Below, piece after piece: positions 25,434 to 37,465 of a DNA stretch of 64,000 nucleotides. Made by a program: the position numbers and the translations under genes. This stretch comes from Papaver somniferum. Taxonomy: Eukaryota; Streptophyta; Magnoliopsida; Ranunculales; Papaveraceae. Below the pieces are notes generated by a model. The model did no database searches. It had not been told where the DNA came from and was given only the letters and a program-made list of their open reading frames with translations. Location: assembly GCF_003573695.1 (NCBI RefSeq), contig NC_039361.1, forward strand, positions 98,024,279 through 98,088,278, written 5' to 3'. Position 1 is the first letter of the stretch, and every line of letters begins with the position of its first letter.

Positions 25434-26024
25434 TTATGGCCTTGAATCAAATATTCTTGTTTCACCTCTTGCTAGGTTGGAACCCTTTTTTGCTAGCTTG
25501 TCTGCTGAGAAGTTCACTTCTCTGTAACTATGGATGATGCACCAGGATGTAAGACTTGCACATATTTTCTGCCATCTATTCACTACAAAACAGGGAATTT
25601 TGTTGTTCTGTAAAGCTGAGATTGCAACAGAAGAATCTGTTCTAAAACATACTCCTTGAAATACCTTGCTAACTGCCCATTCTCCTGCATTCAAGATAGC
25701 TAAAACTTCTGCGAAAAAATTTGTTGAAACACCCAATCCACCAGCAACAACAATTAAGAATTCACAAGAACTTGTTATACCAATGAAGCCATATCCTGAA
25801 ATTCCTGGATTTCCTTTTAAGTCCCCATCACAGCACATCAGTATCTGATTTGGAGGAGGAAGTTGGAAGAAGATTTCTTTAATTCTTACTCCTTTTACTT
25901 TCCTGCGTTTCATTCCAAGGGATCTTAAAACTTGTAGATCATAAGTATTGTTCCACATAGGAGATTTTATCCTGAATTCACACTCCACTGTAAATTGAAT
26001 AATCTTAGTCTTGATTACTTCCAA
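25434..26024 (-). pseudogene. LINE-2 RNase H domain
   Basis: 196-codon frame with CCDGDLKGNPGISGYGF (the usual GASRGNPG is changed to GDLKGNPG), FFAEVLAILNAGEWA, FRTDSSVAISAL and NFSADKLAKKGSN, so all four acidic positions are recognisable. It is the C-terminal part of ORF2 and is separated from the zf-RVT part by frameshifts at 26040-26280. Confidence 0.9.
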
Positions 26025-26279
26025 TGAAAAAGATTCTTCTTCATAAATGCATTTATTCCTTTTAAATCATAACTCCCTCATTGTAATAAAAGAAGCTACT
26101 TTCCAAATTTCCTTTATGGCTGGGCTTTGTTGCTTTGCCAGCTTCAGCATTTCTTCAAATGATCTGGGAGTGATGAAGTTAAAAATATCTCCTAACCATC
26201 TCCATATTATTTCACTAAAATTGCAATACCATAGAGTATGATCTCTATTTTCTTCCTCTTTTTTGCAAAATCAGCATCT

Positions 26280-28657
26280 TTAGGCCATTTGAACTTTTCT
26301 ATTTTTTAGATTTTCATCCGTGGCACAAATGTTTCTAGCTAACTTCCGGACATTGCTTGCAGTATTAGGATGAACTGAGGGATGCCATACCTGTGCTATC
26401 AATTGCAGTTTAGGGAATTTCTCTCTTATAGCTTCTACTGCTGATGCCACTGTAAAATCACCTGAAATGGTATATGTCCAAATTCTTCTATCATCTCCTC
26501 CATTTATAACTGGCATTTCATTAAGATCAATCAACTCCATTATCTCACTGGGAATTACCCGTTCTCCCTCTAATAAAAAGTCTAAAACTTTCATCTCTGG
26601 GAACTAATTAAGAAATTTATTGTCAGAATATTCTTCTTTCAAGGTCTTATCCTTGATCCATTTATGATCCCAAACTGATATCTTGTTTCCTGTCCCTACA
26701 AGCCATCTTGTACCTTCATGTACATCCTCCATTACCCATTTTATTCCTTGCCATATAGATGATTTCCTGTAATATGTAATCCATTCACCTTTTTTATTTT
26801 GGAACTTAACTTGAAAAAACTTAGCGCAATCCTCTGTTCTATTTTGAATCTTCCAAAATAGCTTCATTAATAAAGCTTTATTAATAACTTCCAACCTTCT
26901 TATTCCCAGACCACCTTTACTTAATAGAGAACAAACTTTATCCCATTTTAAAGTTACCTTTTTTCTTTGAGAAGGGTCACCAGTCCATAAAAAAATCCTG
27001 ATAATCCTCTCACATTCCTTTAATACTCTTTTTGGCCATCCATATACTGACATATTGTATATTGGTAAGCTACTCAGGACAAATCTTACCAGAATTAATC
27101 TTTCCTGAAAAGAGAGCAATTTACCTTTCCATCCTGCAAGTCTTTCCTGCATCATCTCAACACAGTTCCACACATGAAATGACTTAACACCACCTGGAAA
27201 TAATTGTACTCCCAGATATTTATCTGGAAATTCAGCCAAAATAATTCCACATTCTTCCGAGATTTGGATTTTTCTGCTATCACTTGTTCCACCAATGAAA
27301 CATTTACTCTTTTTCAAACTGATCATTTGCCCTGAAACAGATTGATACTGCTTAAGTACTTCCGTTAGATTTTTAACATTCCTCCTCTCTCCATTACAAA
27401 ATAAGAAAACATCATCAGCATATAAGATGTGAGAAGGTTTGATTCCATTTCTATTGACCAGTTCTTTCAGAGTTCCATCTTGTATTTTGTTTGTAATATA
27501 TCTACTAAGAACATCTTCTGCTAGAACAAAAAGAAGTGGAGAAAGGGGGTCACCCTGTCTCAGTCCCCTTTCCACTTGAAAGTAGCCTTTTGGTCCACCA
27601 TTTACTAATACAGAAACTCTAGCTGAGTTAAGAAGTATTTGAAGCCCATAAGTTCCTTTATCAGAAAAACCAAATTTTCTCATGACTTGAAACAGAAAAT
27701 TCCAGCTGAGAGAGTCATACGCTTGGGTAATATCAATCTTTAATCCAAAGTTACCTCATCTTCTTTTAGTATCAAGCTCATTCACCATTTCTGATGCTAA
27801 TGCAATTTGTTCTTGGATTGTTCTGCCCTTTATGAATGCTCCTTGTTGTGGTGAAACTATCTTTTGAATTATACTTCCCAACCTTGTAGCCCATATTTTT
27901 GTAAATTTTTTGAAGCTGAAGTTCATCAAGCCAATTGGTCTAATTGTTTAACTCTCTTGGCATTATTAACTTTAGGAATGAGCTTTAAGAAGTTAGCATT
28001 AAGACCTGCAGGAATAAAGCCTCTCCTCTAGCAGTATTGTATCGCATTTGTGAGATCAGAGCCCACTATTTCCCAAGCATATCTGTAGAACCATACTGCA
28101 AAGCCATCAGGCCCTGGTGCACTTTCTGGATTGAGTTCAAAAATATATTTTTTAATCTCTTCATTTGTAGGAGTATCTTCAATCATTTTATTGTCTTCCA
28201 CTTCTACCACTTTATGTATAATATCCAAGAAATTTTGATCTATTTCCACCTCTTGAAATTTAAAATTCTCTTCAAAGTATCCCACAAGATTTTCAGCTAT
28301 ATCTTTTTGATTAGTAATAATATTTCCATCTCCATCTTCTAACTCCACATTCATATTTTGAGTTTGTCTAATTTTCAGATTAACATGGAAAAATTTAGAG
28401 TTTGAAGCTCCATCCTTTAACCACATTACTCTGGATTTTTGTTGAGTAATTTACTTTTTATGCTGAGTTACGACTTCCAATTTCCCTCTTGTTGTAACAA
28501 GCTTATTCAAAAGAACATTGTTTTCTGGATTCTGACCTGAAGCAAGAGATGCATCTAAAATATCCCCCTCTGCTAACTTCAATTGTTTGTTAACATCACC
28601 AAATGTAGACCAATTCCATTCCTTAATATAAATATTTAATCTCTTCATTTTTCTCAT
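26280..28657 (-). pseudogene. LINE-2 reverse transcriptase and zf-RVT
   Basis: Frames 28657-28451, 28426-28028, 27683-26604 and 26594-26280 are consecutive pieces of one ORF2. Motifs: SAPGPDGFAVWFYRYAWEIVG (28130), the KLDI.QAYDSLSW equivalent at about 27730, GLRQGDPLSPLLFV, HILYADDVFLFC with an intact YADD, SGQMISLKKSKCFIGG, EFPDKYLGVQL and the HPNTASNVRKLARNICATD part of zf-RVT. Several single frameshifts and stops separate them; the central 359-codon frame is long and well preserved. Confidence 0.93.
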
Positions 28658-28711
28658 GAAAATATATACTGGATTACCTTTTAGTGTCTTGCTCCATGAA
28701 TCTTTTATTAG

Positions 28712-29868
28712 TTACAAGAATCTTGGATGATTTCTCCATACTTTTAAAGCTCTAAATAGAATATTTGCTGGTTTAGGAATTGCTGCATTAGCTCCCAATA
28801 AGGTACTATGATCAGACACACCCCTGGCTCCAAATTTACCTGAATTGATAATGTTTGAAGTAACTTCAGTTGAAAGAACATGAGGAATTACTATATCCAC
28901 TTCCTCATCACTGTCAAGCAAGTTTTCATCAAAATTGTCCCCCACTTTGTTCTTGGAGGTAGAGCTGAAGCATATGTCAAAACCATTGTGTAATGGATTG
29001 TGTTTTCTCTTTGGTGTAACTTTTCTCCAAACTTGTTTAACTGCATTAGTTACAGGTACCACTTCAGGTTGATCTTGGTCCTTTCTTTTATTTCTACATT
29101 CTGCAACATAATGACCTATAACTTGGCAATGATTACAAAACTTTGGTAGTTTGGGAATTTGGACTGCTTGTTCAAAACCACTATATTTAGATTCTACCCA
29201 AATTTTTCTTGGTATAGTTTTGGTTAAATCTATCTCCACAAATAAACTTGCATAGTATCCTGCTTCTTTTTTCAAAGTTGTTTCATCAACTTTTATTGGT
29301 CTTCCAAGAGCTTTACCCATATGTAAAATAATCTTCTCCTTCTAGTATTCAATGCTAAGACCTGGAAAATGCACCAAACAAATGCTGAAGTAGTTTTCTG
29401 TGCTGCTGGGTTAAAATTTGGCTCCCAATTCTTAAGAGTAAGATTTTGTTCTTCCACAACCCAATTACCAGTCCAAATATGCAGCTTATCTTCTTCGTTT
29501 TCTAATTTGATTATGAAAAATCCTTTACCCAATGGAATAAGTTGAAAAACACCTTTGAATTTCCATAGTCTTCTGAGAGTTGATTCTGCAATCTTAAATT
29601 TTATTTTCACAAGATCCAATCTTCCGATCAAACTATATTTCCATTCCTCTAAACTGTCATCAATTATATTATCAGGAATAAAAAGAAAAGGAGAATTTCC
29701 ATGAGTACCACACTCAGGAAGATCAGAAATAATTTCTGAAGTTGTTCTAAAATTTGTTTCAATTTTTTTTTCATTCAACCCAGAACAAGATCCCGTTTCT
29801 AGATGAATCTGAGTTTCTGCCATTTTTATTACCAATTTAATGAAACTAATCAATGTTTCTATTACCAC
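28712..29868 (-). pseudogene. LINE-2 ORF1 (DUF4283 + CCHC) fused to endonuclease tail
   Basis: Frame 29868-29293 carries a DUF4283-type RNA-binding domain (SLEEWKYSLIGRL..., KFKGVFQLIPLGKGFFIIKL). After one frameshift near 29330, frame 29320-28712 continues with ...TIPRKIWVESKY and the zinc knuckle CNHCQVIGHYVAEC (CX2CX4HX4C). Instead of ending as a normal ORF1, it runs into VSDHSTLLG, which is the SDH motif from the far end of the endonuclease. An internal deletion has therefore removed most of the endonuclease and joined the remnants. Confidence 0.85.
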
Positions 29869-30129
29869 CTATCATTGAATCAACCGAAAAACCACCTGGA
29901 ATTAATGAAAAACTTACCAAGATCGAAGAAAATCTGAGAATTTAATGAACGAGTTGAACTGAGTTAGTTTTCTGGTTTTAGCCGATTCGCAGACACTCTC
30001 TCTCATAATATGTTCTTCCCCTTCCTTTTAATTCGACAGTCATTTTAGTAGACTATAAATCAAGATATAGTTTTGATCAACTAAATTTGACATATACCAA
30101 AACTTGTGAGTTTTACCGAGCGAACACTA

Positions 30130-30799
30130 GCTACTAGACTTAAGTCTTTACTTGATAAACTGATTACTTCTTATCAAACTACTTTTATTAGTTATAGGTT
30201 CATTACTGATAACATTATCATATCACATGAGCACATTGGATAAAGTAGAAGAAATATATCTACTAGTGGTTGGATGGTTGTCAAGTTGGACATGTCCTAA
30301 GCATTTAATATGATTAAATTAAGCTTCCTTTTGGATATACTGCAAAAGCTTGGGTTTTGCAATGAATGGTTGCAACATGATGGAGCAACGCATATCCATT
30401 GTCTCAACTTCACTTTTATTAATGGCTTATTGGGTAACATTTTTTTATTCTCTGAGAGGCCTTAGTCAATAGGATCCTATATCCCCAATACTTATTCATA
30501 CTATGTATGCATTCCTTTTGTAAAAATCTTATAGCTTGCAAGAGAAGCAAGCATATTTGTGGAATCAAACCTCGTGCGCATTGTCATATTGGTTCACACC
30601 TTTTTCTTGCAGATGACTGTTATATTGTACTAGAGCTAATAAACATGAAGCCCGGACACTTTATTTTATACTCTGGCCAGCCTGTTAATTTTGAAAAATA
30701 TGGAATGGCCTTCAGTTCCAAAGTTCCTCATATTGTGAAAAATGAAATTTCTAGCATCCTCCATATTAATAAAATGCTTCATAATGATAACATTAGGTG
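30130..30799 (+). pseudogene. LINE-3 reverse transcriptase fragment (left part)
   Basis: Across frames the translation follows a LINE RT: RLKSLLDKLI, a diverged QSAFI-like stretch, RFITDNIIISHE, WMVVKLDMS.AFN, a diverged GLRQGDPISP, then in the long frame 30507-30854 ACKRSKHICGIKP, SHLFLADDCYI (the YADD-box region) and SGQPVNFEKYGMAFSS. It differs from LINE-1/2 and belongs to another L1-type lineage. The gypsy element at 30805 interrupts it, and its continuation is at 54173. Confidence 0.8.
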
Positions 30800-30804
30800 T
30801 TCCC

Positions 30805-32467
30805 TGGTAGACGCATTTATGTATCTATTTGATTTCGATTTTCTATATTGTTAATACCCATTTTTGTACTTATTATGTTTTTTTATGTCTTTGTGGGTGT
30901 TTTTGTGGAAATAAACATGTGTGGAGAAAGTGGCTCGAAAGGTAATATTTGCACCCCGAGAGAAATTACTAAAGGAACCCGTAGGAATTGCTAAAGGTAC
31001 TCGGAAAAAAGTGTTAAAGGCACCCTCACTTTGGATAAGGGTACCATGGGCACCCAAGGCGTTAACGACACCTGGAAGATGAATCTGGGCACTTCACCCT
31101 CTCCATCCGAACATGAATTTTGGCAGGAAAATAAAAATTTACCTGCATAACTTTCTGGCGATGAATTGAGTGAGATTTTTTCGATGATTTCCTAGCATTT
31201 GGATCGGTATGAAGTTGTGAATTAACACAGAGCCGGTAGTTGAATTCTTCACATAAGAAAAGTAAGTTTCCATATTTATTTCTTCAAAACAGAGAAAAGA
31301 AGCATTACGGGTGAAGTTTGGTTCTATATTTGGATTAGGAGAAGATATTTCGTGAATATTTGGTCCTATTAAGTCAACAGAGAGTTTGGACACTCAGAGG
31401 AAGCGTAGGAGAAAAAGAATAAATTTTCAGTTGATTTTTGATAAAACAGGGGATGGTATATTTTTCAGTTTTTTTTGGGACTTATTTTTAGTAAATACGA
31501 GGTACAACTGGCAGAATATATAATGTGTTATATTTAATTATATTTAAGACTGGAAAGAGTGAGAGACAATTCAAGGATGACGCTTAAACAGGGAGAGAAA
31601 AAAGAATATTTTTCCGAGAATAAAATCCCGAGACTTGTGGAAGAAACAAAGAATATTTTGGAGGATTAATTGACCTATGTGGTGTATATATATAAGTATA
31701 TAACATGGGGTGAAGTCATAGAGGAGATCGACACTTGGGGTACGCTGCATAGCTAAAAATCAAGTTGCAGGAGGAGTTGCAGCAGAGCTGGAATAAGAGG
31801 AAGAAAAAAAACATAAAGTTGTGCAAGACAGTCGTATTTTCTAGCATCTTAATTTCAAAATCCCGTAACAACCCATTAGCAACGATTATCTTCAGTTTGG
31901 AATAGTTATAGTAACAGTGACTTCTGTGACCCCGATACAGCGTTGCAAATCTCTGTGTTATATTATTCCTTCAATATAAACACCTTTTGAGCCATGTATT
32001 ATTATCCGGGGCGTGTTTTCGTCGTGAAGAGATAAAACCCAACACGAGGACAATGAAGGAAGAAATTTTTCATGCGTGTGGTAATTCTATCTAATTCTTT
32101 AATGACTTTTCCACTAGTTTAAATTGATTTGTGATTTTTATTGATTATTTGTGATTATGTTTGATGGTGTATGCTTAGTCTATGAACTTTTGATCCACTA
32201 TGCTTATGATTTACATCTAATTCTTTATAAAATCTATCTTGGCAAAGGATAAGAGTCGATATTTGTTATCTTATGATCTAGAATTGTCGGGAATTAATAG
32301 TTGAACCACATGAATATGAGAATCGGTGGAATCCTGAGTTCCAATCTCTCGTAATACTGTTATCACCTTTAGTATATTTTATAGTTTAATTTAGATTTTT
32401 AATCTGAAATCAACCTTCACAAGTATGAGAATCAAATCACTTATTTACCACTTTCAAGACTACAATA
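30805..32467 (+). repeat. Gypsy 5' LTR
   Basis: 1663 bp, starts TGGTAGACGC; the end reads tacaata where the 3' copy has tacatca. A TATA-like tgtatatatataag lies at about 31684-31698 with a poly(A)-signal-like aatataaa downstream near 31974. Homologous along its whole length to 52563-54167, with many substitutions, so the insertion is old. Confidence 0.88.
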
Positions 32468-32472
32468 ATTTT

Positions 32473-32489
32473 TGGCGCCGCCGACGCGG
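32473..32489 (+). other. Gypsy primer binding site (Asp tRNA type)
   Basis: TGGCGCCGCCGACGCGG starts 5 bp after the LTR. TGGCGCC plus a GC-rich tail is the usual Athila/Tat PBS (tRNA-Asp); the inner part is diverged from the usual GTTGCCGGGGA. Confidence 0.75.
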
Positions 32490-33329
32490 ACTTGTATTTA
32501 GGTTTTAGATTTTAGAGTTTTTGTTTTAGGGTTTCTTTTTTTATTATTATTTTTTGTTCTTTTTTATGCCTTTGGTATTTTTTGATTCTTTTTTAGATTT
32601 GGAGCGATGTTAAAAGGAAAGAAAAAGTGATATAAAAGAAAAGTCCCAAACCTCAGCCTTGTACCTTTGACTTATATTTTTTATCGAATTTCAGCTGGCA
32701 ACTCCCAAAAAGGGTGAAGAAGATTTTATTTTTATTTATTAGATTTATATTTTTTGTATTAAGTTTTGTTGTATCTGTTGTAATTTTTCTTTTTATTTTT
32801 GGACACTTTTTGGACCTTGTTTTTGGGGCTTTTGGACTTTATTTTTTTAAACCCTAAGGTAGGGTTATAGATAAAACTGCTGCAGGGAAGGACGACAGTT
32901 GCAATTTTGGTAGTAATATTTCATTTCAGTTGGAAAATGCTGTCATATGTTTACGATACTGTCTCGACCCCTCAGGTTCGTACACTGGCACATGAATCGG
33001 TGTTCTGAGCCGACTACAACAAATTCGTCGCCCGTATGGTACGTGAGGGAAGACTCTACACACCCATGAATCCCCTGTTAGGGGGTTTTATTTCGTGTTG
33101 AGCTCTGACAACACACACTTGCACAAAATTGTATCGTCAGACTATCGAGTTTAGGAAAATTCGTGGAATAGTAAGCTAAACCCGTGTCGTGGGCTTTATG
33201 GGATTTACCAGCGAACTTCCACAAACCTCAGCCTTGTACCTTTGACCAGTATTTGGCTGTAGGTATATTTTGTTGTGGTAACCTGAACTTACCCGTTTCA
33301 GTCAACCCTACATTTGCACGTGCACAAAA
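32490..33329 (+). other. Gypsy 5' leader
   Basis: T-rich untranslated leader (ttttagggtttc.. type). It contains a perfect 24-bp direct repeat, aaacctcagccttgtacc followed by tttgac, at 32648-32671 and 33233-33256. No ORF of note. Confidence 0.6.
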
Positions 33330-33700
33330 GAATGTCAAATTGGTATTACAATATCCAATACAAAGAATATCCGACTGAGTTTCAAAATGGACATTACTAC
33401 TTTGACCATAATATGAATAGTGGTTGGGAACAACCTTTTGAAGGTTATGACTTATACCACGGTGAGCCCAATTACTAATCGCACACCCATCGATCATACG
33501 AGCAAACAAATTCTTCCATTTCTCTAGAGAGTCTCTCAAAAGTTTCACTGAGTCAACACATAGGTTTATTTATTTACGAAGGAAACTTATAATATTCCTA
33601 TTCCATAGGAGTCCCTAAACCATTCAACTGAGATGTCTCTAGAAGAGTCTCTTAAGAGACTAACTGAGAGTACAAATAGGTTTACAAAAAATTGCTCAAA
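33330..33700 (+). pseudogene. Gypsy gag-like remnant
   Basis: Translated pieces read EFQNGHYYYFDHNMNSGWEQ, EGYDLYHGEPNY and SLEESLKRLTESTNRFTKN. These resemble the low-complexity, Asn/Tyr-rich and SLEE..L..ST.RF segments found in Athila/Tat-group Gag. Stops interrupt every frame. Confidence 0.5.
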
Positions 33701-33759
33701 ATAATCTTTTTTTCCAATACAGTGTTTCCAATAGTACCCTTGAAAATGAGGATACTTAT

Positions 33760-34212
33760 TTGCATGACGAGGTTAGAATTGGTAACACTACTTTAGATGA
33801 GGTTCAACCATTTTCATGTTATTATAATGATGATTATGATGAGGATAGTGATGATGAAGAATCTGAAATATGTAGGCATGGTGATCAGGAATTTGTTACT
33901 CCAATTGAGCTTTATGTAAATATTTTTATTTCTGGTTCAAACCCAAATAATTATTCACCTATTCAAAAGGACAAGGATTTTACTAGAGATATCACCATTT
34001 TATACAATGTATTTTCTTTTGATTACGAAGCCGATAATGGTTTAAAGGAACGGGTTTATTTTGAGAATATTGTTTTAGAGTCTAGCGAGTTAGAAACAAT
34101 AGTCATAGACAAAGAAGATGAACTCGTAGAGATTTTAAATATGAATGAGGATGTGTCATACGATTATAACCTAGAAGAACCAATTCACTATTTCAGGATT
34201 TTGACAATCTAG
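33760..34212 (+). CDS. Hypothetical acidic ORF in gypsy element
   Basis: 150 codons from an ATG, strongly acidic (DDYDEDSDDEESE at residues 27-39) with no recognised catalytic motif. It follows the gag remnant in the element's sense direction. Similar acidic ORFs occur in non-autonomous Tat-group elements; function unknown. Possibly a frame of a once longer polyprotein. Confidence 0.4.
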   Translation: MHDEVRIGNTTLDEVQPFSCYYNDDYDEDSDDEESEICRHGDQEFVTPIELYVNIFISGSNPNNYSPIQKDKDFTRDITILYNVFSFDYEADNGLKERVYFENIVLESSELETIVIDKEDELVEILNMNEDVSYDYNLEEPIHYFRILTI

Positions 34213-34577
34213 AAATTAGGGAAATTGTAGCTACTCTATTTACCAAAACTCTAAGTTTGGGGGTGATTATCATTCTCTCCGTGCATAACCTTTTAATCTA
34301 GCAAGATCTCTCACTTAAGACTTGACATATGTTCCTTTACCATTTTACAATATCATCTTCATAAAAATTCTCCCGAACCTAATGATGTCCAGAAAGAAGT
34401 TCAGTTGTTAGAAACCCATCCTGTGGTTGATGTGGTTTACCCAGACTATAATACCTAGATTGACTTTATTTTCCCACCAAAAACTTTTCTTCCAAATATG
34501 GGAACGTATTTCGAATGTGTCAGATATTAAGTTTTGAGACTACGCATAAGTACTTTAGGATATTAGAATGAACACAT

Positions 34578-34859
34578 TTGCTTCAAAATGACCACCACTC
34601 TCATTGTGGTCGACTATATGAGTCAAATCTGATTGAATTTGAAGATCCGCAATCATTCGGGTTATTATTATGTGATTCTAAGTTTTTAGTTGAGTTTTTC
34701 CAGACTCTAGAACCCGAACCTTTGGATCTTACCTATGAGGAAATGCATCCCATGAAAATACTTTATCTAAACCCATTTATAGAACCTGAACCTGAACCAC
34801 AACTAGATGTAATTGTCTTAAAGGTTGTACTCGGTTTGTTCATTTTCTTGACATGTTGA
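34578..34859 (+). CDS. Hypothetical ORF in gypsy element
   Basis: 93 codons, with HCGRLYESNLIEFEDPQSFG near the start and a Glu-Pro repeat (EPEPEP) near residue 73. Not recognised as a known domain. It lies between the acidic ORF and the insertion point of element A and is probably a piece of the same degraded coding region. Confidence 0.35.
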   Translation: MLQNDHHSHCGRLYESNLIEFEDPQSFGLLLCDSKFLVEFFQTLEPEPLDLTYEEMHPMKILYLNPFIEPEPEPQLDVIVLKVVLGLFIFLTC

Positions 34860-34999
34860 AGATTCTTTTAACTTGTGATAACTTTATTTGGTTTTGTGAT
34901 CGACAGTTATTCCTGCTGTTACTTTATGATTCTTTGAGGTGACTAATCCTTTTTTAGTCTGGCTGAAGACTTTAAACTTAGCATTTCTTGGGAGGAAAC

Positions 35000-37465
35000 T
35001 GAAAATGCGGGGGTCTAACAACCACATCCAACAATTCGTTTGGCAATCTGAGAGTACTTACTCTAATATACTTTATAGAGAATCAACTAGACAGTCAGAC
35101 TCAATCTAGAAAAAATTATATACAAGAGTTTTATACCTCTAACTCTAAATTCAATCCGTAATCAGCAAATAAAAATCAGCGAGCCTGATTGAATATAAGA
35201 GGAGTAAACTTGAACGGTACCAAAGACCAATGTTCAGGGATCAATCAATTTCAATCAACAACCAAAGGTTGGATTTCCCAATTGATTGATTCAACGCACA
35301 ACCTCTGATATTTAAATTATATAACAAAATATAATGCGAAAAAGAAATAACACAGACACCAGAATTTTTTTAACGAGGAAACCGCAAATGCAGAAAAACC
35401 AGGGACCTAGTCCAGATTGAACACCACACTGTATTAAGCCGCTACAGACACTAGCCTCCTACCAATGAACTTCGTACTGAACTGTCGTTGAACCCTAATC
35501 AATCTCACACTGATTCAAGGTACAGTTGCGCTCCTTACGTCTTTGATCCCAGCAGGATACTACGTACTTGATTCCCTTAGCTGATCTTATCCACAACTAA
35601 GAGTTGATACGACCCAAAGTCAAAGACTTGATAAACAAATCTGTCTCACACAGAAAATTCTATAGATTGAATAAATCTGTCTCCCACAGAAATACCCAAG
35701 AGTTTTTGTTCCGTCTTTTGATAAATCAAGGTGAACAAGAACCAATTGATAAACCGGAATTATATTCCCGAAGAACACCCTAGTATTATCAAGGCGAAAC
35801 TAGATATTGTGGAATCACAAACGATGAGAAGAATATGTTTGTGATCACGTTTTATCTTGCCTATCATAGAATTTAATCTCGAGCAAATCATAGAGAAGAT
35901 AGTACTCAAATGATAGAATCGGGCAAGAACAGAACACGCAACTACAAGAGAAATAGTTGGGTCTGGCTTCACAATCCCAATGAAGTCTTTCAAGTCGTTA
36001 ACCTACAAGGTTTAGGAAAACCTAAGGTTAAGGAGAATCGACTCTAGTTGATGCAAATATTAACACACAAGGGGTGTAAGGATTAAGTTTCCCAGTTGCT
36101 AGAGTTTTCCTTTATATAGTTTTCAAATCATGGTTTGCAATCTAAGTTACCTTGGTAACAAAGCATTCACTATTCACCGTTATATGAAAAACCTGATTCA
36201 ACTAAGCTAATATCTTTAAACCGTTAGATCGAACTTAGCTTGTTACACACAAATGAAATGTACCCTCATTTAGGTTTATGAACCGTACCCAAACGTGTAC
36301 ACCATGTTGACTCATCAATAGTTAACCGAAGTTATCCATAAGATTAATTCTCATATCAACCATATCATCTTAACCATAACTAGTTCAAATGACTCAAATG
36401 AAACTAGTTAAAGAGTCGTTCAATTTCTATATTCTCATAGAAATATACAAGAACACAATTGAAACAAAGTCGGTTTGATTCACTCGAATCAATTCATGAA
36501 CATTATAGCCAAGGTTTGCAAAGATTGCATCCCTTATAATATAAATGTTTAAGTTCATGTACACAACCAATTTTAGAAAGTAACCCACTCAAGTATGCAA
36601 ACGGGTACGCATACTTAAGTAGCCGGACCGAGTTTGGTTAAGCCAGTACGTGTACGGGCGCGCATACTACAACACTCTTCCAAACTCCAACAGAAATTCA
36701 TGGAGCTTAACTTTCCACCAGTATGCGTACTTACCCAAACATCAGCAACCGCCAGTACGCGTACGGGTACGCATACCTCAGGCTCCCGGTTTTGGACTTG
36801 CACACTAATGTGATTAACACACTATGTTTATATCCAAACATGGTTACTTGATTCTAAACTCTTTATTTCAATCATTGAAACTTTATTAGAGGATGTTATA
36901 TAGTTGTTATTCACAAACTATTTTTCATCAAAACAATTTTCAATTTATTGAAATTACCATAATGAAACATTCCAAGTCTTCACCAAATGATTGTATCACA
37001 CAAACCATGTAAGATGTTACTCAGCAATTTTCAAATGATCATATTCTGACTTTCGTCAAGAATATAAGATGAACTTGGTCGAAGCGAAAGCTTGTCAACA
37101 CATATTCCGAGAAATATGTAAGCGAGTTAAACACAGCTCGAAATATCAAATGTGTATAATAGAAAACTATATCGTAACACGAATTATATCTCAATATAGG
37201 AGATAGAGTAGAAATAGAATTTCCAAGTGATAGATGAGTTTCAGTCTCACATACCTTTTGTTGATGAAGTTCCACAAGCTCCCCTTAGTAGTTCTTCGTC
37301 TTCAAGATGAACGTCGTGAAATCTAAATCTCAACTACACAATCTATGTCCTAGTCCGAGACATCTAAATAGGCTAGAAATCAAGACTTATAGTTTTGATT
37401 ACTAACGTTGAAAAACATGCTTGAGATAGAAACACATGCGAGTTCGACCGAGCAATGCTCTAACA
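35000..37465 (-). repeat. Element A 3' LTR
   Basis: 2466 bp, TGAAAATGCGGGGG..GCTCTAACA. Palindromic gtacgcgtac/gtatgcgtac clusters at 36595-36775, TATA (minus strand) near 36112, conserved block 35366-35415 with one internal damage. Confidence 0.92.

Larger units (their letters stand above)
22452..30027 (-). mobile_element. LINE-2 (plant L1-type LINE) with internal EN deletion
   Basis: Runs on the - strand from about 30027 to an A-tail seen as T9 at 22452-22460. The target-site duplication is about 14 bp, TTAGTTCGAGAGTC at 22438-22451 against TTAATTCGACAGTC at 30028-30041 (12 of 14 match). Without the inserted solo LTR it is about 4.8 kb. It contains ORF1, a remnant of the endonuclease, RT and RNase H. 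The 3' UTR (AACTCTTTGG..) matches that of LINE-1. Confidence 0.9.
3409..30129 (-). mobile_element. Solo LTR, family 3 copy a, exploded by nested insertions
   Basis: Four pieces (3409-3965, about 16905-17330, about 21531-22451 and about 30042-30129) align in order and orientation with the compact family-3 solo LTR at 55310-57275. Together they sum to about 2 kb, the length of that copy. Landmarks are the conserved taacgaggaaac block near 3545, the palindromic cagttcgc/gtgaactg motifs at 21760-22090, and the degraded LTR tip (aaacttgtgagttt..accgagc) at 30100-30125. Both terminal dinucleotides are mutated, so the edges are good to about 10 bp and no TSD was recovered. Everything between the pieces is younger. 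Confidence 0.75.
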
